Assembly (NCBI GenBank): GCA_965644295.1
Contig: CBFFRP010000348.1
Coordinates: 1 to 64,000, forward strand
DNA from: Paraphysomonas bandaiensis
Lineage: Eukaryota > Chrysophyceae
Reading direction: 5' to 3'
DNA length: 64,000 nt
This document shows positions 32,586 to 40,699 of this stretch, in pieces. A model generated the notes under the pieces. It saw only the letters and a list, made by a program, of their open reading frames with translations. It was not told the DNA's origin and did not search any database. The stretch's first letter is position 1. Every line of letters begins with the position of its first letter. The position numbers and the translations under genes are program-made.

Positions 32586-33208
32586 TGATGTGTAGTATTT
32601 GTCTTTACTAATAAATATATGTACTTCAACTTGATGGACTAACGCATCGATACTATATGTGACCTGTACATTGTTAATTATGATACGAAAACAACAATTG
32701 ACTTTGAAGTACAATGTAGTACACAATTGATTTCGTACCACCATATCAATGGCTGAAGCAATTCTGTTTAGCCTGTTAGCCTATTAGCCTGTCATAATAC
32801 GAAACGAAATGAATGACAATTAATTCGAAGTGTAACCTTTACACTACCAGGGTAGCAATCAATTAACTAATCTGCGTGCAAATTACTGTTAGGTACCAAG
32901 TCGAGCAATCATAGGTATACACCGGCAACTATAAACTCTAATGGCATTATGCATTGAAAAATGCCCCGACAATTATAATAGCCATTAATGGCCCATTAAT
33001 ACCTAAGTAGATAATACCGCTCATATAGATAGTGTAGTGCTCCCTTAATTATTAATGTAGTGTAATTACAGACTACGAATCGTTAATACTTCTCACTCTC
33101 CACTGCACATCAAAATCTTCTTGCAGGACTTCATGGAGGGCAAAAGCATCTCACAACATGTAATTGGCTCGTAGGAATAGCAACGATTCTAGACATGAGT
33201 TCATGCAT
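32586..33208. other. Intergenic between ALG13 and an exon-like fragment
   Basis: AT-rich. A short repeated GTTAGCCT / ATTAGCCT tract lies near 32770-32795. No gene seen. Confidence 0.35.
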
Positions 33209-33461
33209 CTACGCTCTGGTGTCATAATCAACTTTGCATGACTGCAGAGCTCTCAACAACAACATTAGATTGTCCTCTGCACTGTCCCAAACAACCTCTT
33301 CATAATCAGTTCCTGCACTTTTGTCGTGATTGCTGTCGGATGAAAGTAAACTGGCATTCTTAATCGTCTTTAGATCTTTCATCAAGGAATGCCAGTTTGC
33401 TCGCTCAGTGTCAGAAATAAACAAACATAAAGCCCGAACAAAAGAAGGTGACTCAGTGATC
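33209..33461 (-). pseudogene. Orphan 3'-terminal exon at the border of the virus-like island
   Basis: A frame of about 83 codons ends at 33209 and begins at a good acceptor (TTCGCAG at about 33462). The translation (FVRALCLFISDTERANWH, then a Leu-rich end) has balanced composition and looks like a real last exon. No upstream exon is found before the AT-rich island begins at about 33560. I infer that the island insertion or a deletion removed the rest of the gene. No family recognised. It could also be a chance ORF. Confidence 0.35.
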
Positions 33462-33645
33462 CTGCGAATTCACTCGGAAGAAGACTCTGTACATTGTACA
33501 CGTTATACTGCCATCAACTTTTTGACTATCATCGTTACTTTATATATGGTATAAATAGAGTTTAAAAAAACAAGGGGAGGGACAAGAGGGGCCTCTTTTT
33601 CTACCCCACTGCCCCTCAAGGGGCCTCTTCTCTTCGAGTGTTTCC

Positions 33646-33675
33646 AATTACAACTGCAAGCTTGCAGTTGTAATT
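33646..33675. repeat. Perfect 30-bp palindrome
   Basis: AATTACAACTGCAAG is followed immediately by its exact reverse complement. Just left of it, 33580-33630, GGGGCCTC occurs twice with CCCCTC between, allowing a second fold. Confidence 0.95.
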
Positions 33676-33810
33676 CCTTCTCTTTGCTAATTTAACTTTA
33701 TATATTTTTAATTACTTTATATATTATTAATAACTTTTAATTACTTTATATATTATTTATATTCTTAAATAAAATTAATAACTTTATATATTATTTATAA
33801 TGTTTATAAT

Positions 33811-33991
33811 AAAAAGTAATATAGATAGTAAAGTAGATTTAATAAGTAGATTTAATAGTAGATATAGAGAGAGGGAAAAATTAAAATGAAAAATAATTTA
33901 AATTTGTAAAGGTTGTAAAACCCCGGGATTCTACCATTAAAACTACTTATTAAATCTACTTTGTTATCTATATGACTTTTTTATAATAATG
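33811..33991. repeat. Inverted repeat, about 38-bp arms
   Basis: About 33813-33850 and 33951-33989 are inverted copies with about three mismatches (arm core AAAGTAGATTTAATAAGTAG). The loop of about 100 nt holds CCCCGGGATTCTACC. Confidence 0.85.
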
Positions 33992-34001
33992 TATAATGGC
34001 A

Positions 34002-34100
34002 ATGCTTAAAGCTCTGGAATGTAGTTGTAGTGATATAATGGCGAATATGCTTAAAGCTCTGGAATGTAGTTGTAGTGATATAATGGCGAATATGCTTAAA
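34002..34100. repeat. 45-bp tandem duplication
   Basis: Unit starts ATGCTTAAAGCTCTGGAATG at 34002, repeats exactly from 34047, and a third copy is cut off after nine bases at 34100. Confidence 0.95.
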
Positions 34101-34188
34101 GCAAAAACTCATAAAACCTTGAATTCTAATTTAAATATATATAAAATGGTTTAAAAAGAAATTATTATATACATATATATATATTACA

Positions 34189-34692
34189 ATGGCTGAAGAA
34201 TGGAAAGTGATTGATGGATACAACAATAACTATAGTATATCAAATAAAGGAAATGTAAAGAACAATAATACAGATAAGATATTAAAACCTAGATTAGGCA
34301 GACATGGTTATTACAGATTGAACTTACGTCTGAATAAAAAGCAAAAAACAGTTGAGATTCATCGATTAGTTGCAATGGCTTTTATACCTAATCCCGATAA
34401 CAAATCATGTGTAGATCATATAAATAATAACACATTAGACAACAATGTTAATAATTTGAGATGGGCAACCGCAAAAGAGAATCAATATAACCAAAAATTA
34501 AGCAAAGCAAACAAATGTGGAGTAAAAGGCGTATGTTATAACAAAAGAAAAAAGAAATGGGTTGCGCAAATAAAATTAGATGGCATTTCAATTCACATTG
34601 GATACTTTGATACAATAGAAGAAGCAAAACAAGCAAGAATAAAAAAAGCAAATGAAGCCTTTGGGGTTTTCATAAATACCTGTGAAAGATAA
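34189..34692 (+). CDS. NUMOD4 - HNH - AP2 homing-type endonuclease
   Basis: 167 residues, complete. Residues 3-35 match NUMOD4 (EEWKVIDGYNNNYSISNKG), a DNA-binding module. Residues 57-101 match HNH_3, with His 58, Asp 76-His 77 and the Asn-rich NNLRWATAKENQ. Residues 109-160 match a small AP2 domain (GVKGVCYNKRKKKW...GYFDTIEEA). This architecture is common in phages and giant viruses as free-standing homing endonucleases that nick DNA at insertion sites. All HNH residues are present, so it may be intact. Codon use is A/T-rich with no intron, unlike host genes. Confidence 0.88.
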   Translation: MAEEWKVIDGYNNNYSISNKGNVKNNNTDKILKPRLGRHGYYRLNLRLNKKQKTVEIHRLVAMAFIPNPDNKSCVDHINNNTLDNNVNNLRWATAKENQYNQKLSKANKCGVKGVCYNKRKKKWVAQIKLDGISIHIGYFDTIEEAKQARIKKANEAFGVFINTCER

Positions 34693-35403
34693 TAAGAGCC
34701 CTACATAACAATAACAATGAATATAACGAATACGATACATACAACCAAACAAAGACAATGTCTTATAATGACATCATATTTCCTTTATTTCCATGCTTGT
34801 TATATATCACAATGATATAGACACAATGACAATGAATATTATGAATGAATATATATATATGTATATATATACTCATACACAAACAACACAACAACAACAC
34901 AACAGCATCACAACAACAACACAAAAATACAGAAAATATACAGACTAAAAATATTACATTTATATATTTAAATCATGTCATCACGTATTAGGAAAGACGT
35001 TTGGAGTCGTTCCGGATGAAATAGTCTGTGGCGGCAGATGAAATAATCTGGTTCGATTCCCTATGCCGCCACATTGAAAAAAGGCGTTTTTCTGAAAAAA
35101 AAAATGGAATTCAAATACTGTTAATGCTAGGCTTGGACCACATTAACACGCATGAGGGTTCCAAACCATTTTTGGGGGAATTCCTTTACAACAATGGTTT
35201 GGAACTCTCATAGCAGCCATTTTGCTATAAAATAATCTTGAAAAGTCCCAATTTTGCTAAAACAAAACGACAAAATCCCAATTTTTATATAAAAACCTTG
35301 ATTTATATAAAAACCCTTAATTTTAGAAATAAAACCCCCAATTTTTTAAAAAACCCTCAATTTAATTATAGAATATAATAATGTAATGCTATATTATATA
35401 TAG
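34693..35403. other. Gap between the two virus-like ORFs, with hairpins
   Basis: Very AT-rich. 35028-35072 folds into a 9-bp perfect stem (GTGGCGGCA with TGCCGCCAC) enclosing a T-arm-like GGTTCGATTCC. 35152-35170 pairs with 35193-35211 (19 bp, one wobble). 35220-35370 holds about five degenerate copies of AAAACCCTCAATTT. Confidence 0.5.
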
Positions 35404-36945
35404 ATGTCAATTTATACAAAGCCGAAAACAAGCAATAACGCTATTTTCAATGCAGAAAATCATAAACAGATAGAAACAGCAAGAGTAATATTAAATATGG
35501 CGGAATATGCAAGATTGGACAATGCTAAATTTACAGCGAACGTTGAAATCTTGAATGGTAATAACTTAACCATAAACAATGAACCCCAAACAGTTGCTTT
35601 CACAGATTCAAAAAACAATATGTTATTAGATATAAATACAAGATTATTAAACCTGACTGGAAATGAAATACAAACATTAGACGGTATAAATACCAATGAA
35701 ACTATACAATCACAATTAGATAATATTGTTTATAATTTGAACGGTCTTGGTGTTCTCCAAGATATAGACTTGATTAATATACCGAATTTGCAGATGGATG
35801 TAGCAAACTTACAAGCCCAAGATATAACATTACAGAACAATATTGATACTAAACATGATATAATAGATGTAAATAATAAGTTAGATTCTGGATTAGTTTA
35901 TGACTCGACAGAATTAAACACAATGGATAATATTATTTCTAGTTTGAAGACTCAAATAATAAGCAATGACGCTGATATAACAAACTTACAAAGTGATAAA
36001 CATGATTTAATAGATGTAAATAACAAGTTAGATTCTGGATTAGTTTATGACTCGACAGAATTAAACACAATGGATAATATTATTTCTAGTTTGAAGACTC
36101 AAATAATAAGCAATGACGCTGATATAACAAACTTACAAAGTGATAAACATGATTTAATAGATGTAAATAACAAGTTGGATTCTGGATTAGTTTATGACTC
36201 AACAGAACTAAACACAATGGATAATATTATTTCTAGTTTGAAGACTCAAATAATAAGCAATGACGCTGATATAACAAACTTACAAAGTGATAAACATGAT
36301 TTAATAGATGTAAATAACAAGTTGGATTCTGGATTAGTTTATGACTCAACAGAATTAAACACAATGGATAATATTATTTCTAGTTTGAAGACTCAAATAA
36401 TAAGCAATGACGCTGATATAACAAACTTACAAAGTGACAAACATGATTTAATAGATATGAATAATAAGTTAGATTCTGGATTAGTTTATGACTCCACATT
36501 TACTGATACAATTGATAACTTGCTAAGTACAATAGACGGCAATATTACAACACTTGAAAATACAAAATTGAATTTAACAGGCGGAACAATTACAGGAAAT
36601 ATAACAACTAAACAAATAAGCGAATCAATCAGCACAACATATACGTTTTCTTCAAATGTGTTGACATATAATTATAGCAATGGTTCAATTATATATTTCA
36701 ATGGGTTAACAAGTGATACAAATTTTGAACTTGATATAACGAATATTAATTCAAGTAACTTAACAAATACTTCTTTCACAGTGTCAGTTATAATAGACAC
36801 ATCAACATATAAGGCATATATAAACACTTTAAAAGTTAATGAATTACTTCGTCTGTACGCTCCCGGGGGAGTTTTAAACTCGTGTTATAACCGATCAGAT
36901 CTGATTCACGAGCCGAATAAGACCCCTGCTTCATACCAGGGATAG
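35404..36945 (+). CDS. Tail-fibre-like coiled repeat protein with integrase-derived C-terminal tail
   Basis: 513 residues. The N-terminal 150 residues include LTGNEIQTLDGINTNETIQ, close to the ELNxLDGVTxxIQTQL repeats of phage and giant-virus fibre proteins. Next come four 49-residue repeats plus a partial one (35851-36510), each starting KHDLIDVNNKLDSGLVYD, then a beta-rich Thr/Asn/Ser region. From about residue 481 (RLYAPGGVLNSCYNRSDL) the sequence switches to the C-terminal region of KRBA2-like retroelement integrases. The stop codon is supplied by the hAT element inserted at 36937. Presumed role of the original fibre part: virion surface attachment or structure; the chimera itself is probably not functional. 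Confidence 0.75.
   Translation: MSIYTKPKTSNNAIFNAENHKQIETARVILNMAEYARLDNAKFTANVEILNGNNLTINNEPQTVAFTDSKNNMLLDINTRLLNLTGNEIQTLDGINTNETIQSQLDNIVYNLNGLGVLQDIDLINIPNLQMDVANLQAQDITLQNNIDTKHDIIDVNNKLDSGLVYDSTELNTMDNIISSLKTQIISNDADITNLQSDKHDLIDVNNKLDSGLVYDSTELNTMDNIISSLKTQIISNDADITNLQSDKHDLIDVNNKLDSGLVYDSTELNTMDNIISSLKTQIISNDADITNLQSDKHDLIDVNNKLDSGLVYDSTELNTMDNIISSLKTQIISNDADITNLQSDKHDLIDMNNKLDSGLVYDSTFTDTIDNLLSTIDGNITTLENTKLNLTGGTITGNITTKQISESISTTYTFSSNVLTYNYSNGSIIYFNGLTSDTNFELDITNINSSNLTNTSFTVSVIIDTSTYKAYINTLKVNELLRLYAPGGVLNSCYNRSDLIHEPNKTPASYQG
35851..36510. repeat. 147-bp tandem repeats inside the fibre-like ORF
   Basis: Units begin at 35851, 35998, 36145, 36292 and 36439 (last one partial). Neighbouring units differ at only a few, mostly silent, positions, so the expansion is recent. 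Confidence 0.95.
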
Positions 36946-38575
36946 GGAACAATATATTGTATTGCAATATATTGTACAATATATTGCAATATATTGTAAA
37001 ATATATTGATTGGTGGACTGGTCAAATATTCCATCAATAGTGTTTCTGTTAATAGAGCTCACAATACTATTGCAATATATTGCAATCAATATTATGATAG
37101 TCATATAAGAGAAGATCCTCAACTGTATGGTGCAAAATATACGCCTCTGTATACAAATATCCGGAAAATAAGAAAAAAAGCCTATTTTTGATGTTATTTT
37201 CTATTTTTTATGTATCGCCAGCTCAAACAGCACTCTACACCTCTCCACATGTATGTACAGTACTTCTCTTAATATAGTATATATATCCTATAGTGACAAG
37301 AAGAGACAACTGAATGATGAGTGCATACAAGAGTAGGGACATTTACCGCTGTTTTTGGAGTCCGGTCGAAGGTGTCCCGAACAAACACGAGTGTAAAATC
37401 TGCGGACGTAAACGACAACAGAATATTCGGAATGGATACAACAATCTAAAGGATCACACTTTCTCTCATGATGTGTGGGAGGAGACATTGAAGAGGTATT
37501 TACGGGCTGTCTGCACCAATGGTCCCATGGATGCTTTTGTTCTGCAGCCTTCAGACAAGGCGAAAACAATTTATGAGTGGGTGGAGTGGATTGTCGAGGA
37601 AAATCTTCCATTAAATTTCTGTGAGAAGAAATTAACTAGAAATAAGACTTCTTTGGGTAAGATAACTACAAAAACACTGAAAAAATATATGAGACTGTTG
37701 GAACTGAAGCTACGTGATATGATTAAAGATATATTACCACCAACATTTGGTCTAGTCATGGACGGTTTATCAAGTGAATCTTTATGAATGCCGGAACATA
37801 TTTGATGGCTTATTGAGGGACTTTAGGCCAAAGTATCCACTATCTGCTTTACAGAAAAACAGTCCCATTGTTAATGATCCGAATTTCGAGAATGGAATTG
37901 CAAAACTCCAAGCAGGCGAAGAATTGGACTTGACAAGATCTGAGAAAGATGCTGTTAGAATATATCTCCGTTCAGACAGTGATTATTGCAACAATACAGA
38001 GGATGATGAAGCTGAAGTTGGCTATGCGGAAAAAATTCTTCAATCAGCTCAAAAACTTAAGAAGCGAAAAGTTGAAATATCTAAGTACAGGTGCACGAGT
38101 CATGTAGTATGTACTTCCAATACGTGTGAACGCCTGTTCAGCGCAGCAAAACTGATTATATCAGTGTTGCGCAAACGTATGCATCCTACTACACTTAATA
38201 TGCTGTTGTTTCTGAAAGCTAACCGACAGTTGTGGCCGGATGCAAGCATATTTCAATCAATATTGAATGAATATGGTGATGATGATGTCACCGATGATGG
38301 CTCAGAGGATGAGTATGAGGAAACTTTTAATTAGTTAAGAGTAGTGGGTTTGATTATCAAGTGACCTTAGACCTTATAAAATATGGCAAGTACTAAAAAT
38401 GAAAACTACGGATGTGTTTACTTACTGATTAGTCATACTAATATATTGCAATATATTGTACAATATATTGCAATATATTGCAATAGTATTGTAGGGCCGG
38501 TTTAAAAAATCCATCAATACTATTGATGGAACGCTACCTAACAATAGTATTGCAATATATTGTTCCCTATCCCTG
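36937..38575. mobile_element. hAT DNA transposon, internally deleted copy
   Basis: The ends are inverted repeats (CAGGGATAGGGAACAATATA and its complement). The 8-bp direct repeat CTTCATAC flanks the element at 36929-36936 and 38576-38583, the target duplication length typical of hAT. Subterminal regions are rich in CAATATATTG palindromes. Total length 1639 bp. It contains the two ends of a hAT transposase but not the middle. The intact target duplication and ends indicate a recent insertion, presumably mobilised in trans by a full-length relative. Confidence 0.93.
37314..38334 (+). pseudogene. hAT transposase with catalytic core deleted and frameshift
   Basis: The first frame (37314-37787) has a BED-type zinc finger (HECKICGRKRQQ followed by a HTFSH pair) and ends at a truncated catalytic start (LVMDGLSSES). 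The second frame (from about 37774 to 38334) begins ECRNIFDGLLRDF and ends with the hATC dimerisation domain (CERLFSAAKLIISVLRKRM). In full-length hAT proteins these parts are separated by several hundred residues carrying the DDE catalytic acids. Here they are joined by a deletion that also shifts the frame. It therefore cannot be an active transposase. Confidence 0.88.
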
Positions 38576-38797
38576 CTTCATACCAACGTCATCTTGGAAA
38601 CTATGAGAACTGGAGAAATTCGAAGACTATATCAGAGAGAGAAGCTGCAACTATGTTTTCTCCATCCCTTGAACAGGGGTTTAGTAATTGTAGTTGCAAG
38701 GGTAAGTGCAACAGTAATAAATGTGTGTGCAAGAAGAATGGATTTCTCTGTAACTAGGTGCCACAAAAGCAATTTGCTTGCGTATTGTAACAAGTAG

Positions 38798-39575
38798 TTG
38801 GTGCCATAGTAAACTACAGACTACTACTTAACTGAGTAGAAAAACAACCTTAACAAGTAACATGAATCTTATTTGGTACTGGTTGCATGAATCTTATTAG
38901 CAACTAGTGATATATAAATCGCTATTTATTAACATCATCAGTACATCAGCTCTAAGTATTTTAGTAGCTATTTACCTTAATATTGTGTCCACTGTCTGCA
39001 GATGATGATGATATACTGTTATTGTGTCCACTGTCTGCAGATGATGATGATATACTGTCTGCAGATGATATATGTAATGAATAGAGTGTAGAAAGCCTAT
39101 CACATAATAGTCATATTATTGAGTAGATCTTGATTCATATAGAGTCGATATTCATAATAATTGTACATATTCAAACATGGAATATGTACAAGCGAAAGCA
39201 TATACAATAGAGAGCTCATAGTATAAAATAACCCGATAGCTGGTTACTACAAGTAACATGAATATTATTTGCTACTAGTGATATAAACTAACATCACTAG
39301 TACATCAGTTATAACTAATGTAATCAGTTGTTATCGTACAGCCTATAAGGAGTATCCGCTGTCATCATATATGTAATGAATATAGAGTATCATCTGTACA
39401 ATAGTACTACATTAATTAAAAACATCAGTATATCAGTTATAAGTAATTTAGTCACTATTTACCTTGTTATCGTGTCCACTGTATGGGGAAGTGGACCAAC
39501 TAATGTCCCCCAGGGACACAGCACTCTGCAGTTGATGTAACGCACATACTGGAAGAATTCCTCACCACGGGTTAA
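38798..39575. repeat. Degenerate tandem repeats right of the integrase remnant
   Basis: A 39-bp unit (TATTGTGTCCACTGTCTGCA...) occurs at 38981 and 39020 with a partial third copy near 39059. A longer unit containing ACATGAAT-TTATTTG, CTAGTGATATAAA, ACATCAGT and CTATTTACCTT recurs at about 38860-39000, 39248-39330 and 39420-39485. No gene seen. Confidence 0.65.
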
Positions 39576-39920
39576 TGGCACCGTCGAAGATCCGATGCGA
39601 ACTTACTCACAGACATTGGTTCAAAGCTAGGAGATATTACAGACCCCAACCACCAATGGGACCTACATCAATACATCCTCAGGCGAGACAGCACGTACGC
39701 TACACAAACGCAGCGAGACCCGCAGTATTGGACCCGCAGTGGAACGAGGCTCCCACACAAACTCCATCCAATCCGCACCCATAACTCCCCTAACACTACA
39801 TCTCTTTTCCAGACCGCATACGCGAAACGGTATACGTCTGGAACAAATCCTATGCAATGGGAAGAAATCGAGTCAAAAGCAAAACCGGGAATGACCAGAC
39901 AACAGCTGCCGCATGCATAG
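39576..39920 (+). other. Unidentified 114-codon open frame
   Basis: Frame open from 39576 to the stop at 39918. The translation (LLTDIGSKLGDITDPNHQW ... MQWEEIESKAKPGMTRQQL) is hydrophilic and has normal composition. It has no ATG at its beginning, so it is an exon, a remnant, or chance. No family recognised; the composition hints at a retroelement fragment. Confidence 0.3.
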
Positions 39921-40258
39921 ACTGTAGAATCACCAATCAGAGAATATGACAAACCAAGTTAGTAAGACTATAGATATATACATAGCTTCTAGTCACAACC
40001 GTTCCCATGTAAAAATAAGATATTCTTATGTCTTATCCATGCTCTCATGAAGAAGGAAGTAGCACTGAAGGGGGATACAGATATCTATCTTGATACTGAA
40101 GGCTGGTAGGCTGGAATAGCATCTTGTGGGCTAATAATCAGGAGCTCTTATGATCATAGTATGAGATGCTGTCTGCTGATATCATACGCTGGGAATCCGA
40201 GTGGACTTGCTGTATACTTGACTGTATTTCCCGTATATCGTTTCCTTTCAACATCATC

Positions 40259-40302
40259 AAACCAGTCGATGAACTGGCACCTGCCAGTTCATCGACTGGT
40301 TT
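40259..40302. repeat. Perfect 21-bp stem hairpin, 2-nt loop
   Basis: AAACCAGTCGATGAACTGGCA, then CC, then its exact reverse complement, followed by ATTTTTC. It has the look of a terminator hairpin but sits in a eukaryotic intergenic region. Confidence 0.95.
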
Positions 40303-40322
40303 ATTTTTCTCACGGGTCGTAA

Positions 40323-40453
40323 CACATACATACATACATACATACACATACATACATACATACATACATACATACATACATACATACATACATACATACA
40401 TACATACATACATACATACATACATACATACATACATACATACATACATACAT
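40323..40453. repeat. (CATA)n microsatellite
   Basis: About 130 bp of CATA units with one CACA interruption near 40345. Confidence 0.97.
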
Positions 40454-40699
40454 CACTCGTACTACAGTGTATCCATATGGTATACATAAGTATACAAGTG
40501 TATCGTGCAGTATGAGTATACCATATGGGCATGCTATGGAGTATCGTGTAGAGAAGTATATACAGCTGTAGGAGTTCCTAGTTTCAGTATCATCAAATTG
40601 AAAGGGCTTCATGATTGTTGTGGAGCTACAGCATCATGCAACACCATGTCGAACAATGAGTTCTAAGCACTATCCAGTGCTTGTGACTGATATCATACA

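Larger units (their letters stand above)
33560..36843. mobile_element. AT-rich giant-virus-like insertion (endogenous viral fragment)
   Basis: Base composition falls sharply here. The segment contains two ORFs typical of protist-infecting large DNA viruses, a NUMOD4-HNH-AP2 endonuclease (34189) and a tail-fibre-like repeat protein (35404), plus several inverted repeats. No introns or splice signals are needed. The left edge is placed where AT-rich sequence begins near GGGGAGG-type repeats. The right edge is where the fibre ORF changes to integrase-like sequence. Whether it is a piece of virus genome, a virophage/polinton-like element or a transferred cluster cannot be decided from this much sequence; no capsid, polymerase or packaging gene is present. 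Confidence 0.6.
36844..38797 (+). pseudogene. C-terminal remnant of a KRBA2/gypsy-type integrase, split by hAT
   Basis: Before the hAT insertion (36844-36936) the frame encodes APGGVLNSCYNRSDL. After it (38584-38757) the frame continues and ends with the cysteine array CSCKGKCNSNKCVCKKNG, which is typical of the tail of animal and protist KRBA2-like integrases. The frame stops at 38755-38757, but a shift of one base continues with RCHKSNLLAYCNK, the expected next Cys/His pair, so a frameshift has also occurred. No integrase core (RNase H-like) is present on the left; viral sequence is there instead. Confidence 0.65.
39921..40699. promoter_or_regulatory. Upstream region of the RsmJ-like gene with hairpin and microsatellite
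   Basis: Contains a perfect 21-bp stem with a 2-nt loop at 40259-40302 followed by a T-rich run, then the (CATA)n tract, then 250 bp with GTATACAT, CCATATGG and CAGCTGTAG words before the ATG at 40700. Confidence 0.5.

Noticed and set aside
33911-33965. tRNA-like D-arm (TTTTAATGGTAGAATC) on the minus strand
   Set aside because: I could not form an anticodon stem or T-arm; it lies in the loop of an AT-rich inverted repeat.
35851-36510. Regularly spaced repeats considered as a CRISPR-like array
   Set aside because: The 147-bp units are contiguous and coding, with no spacers.
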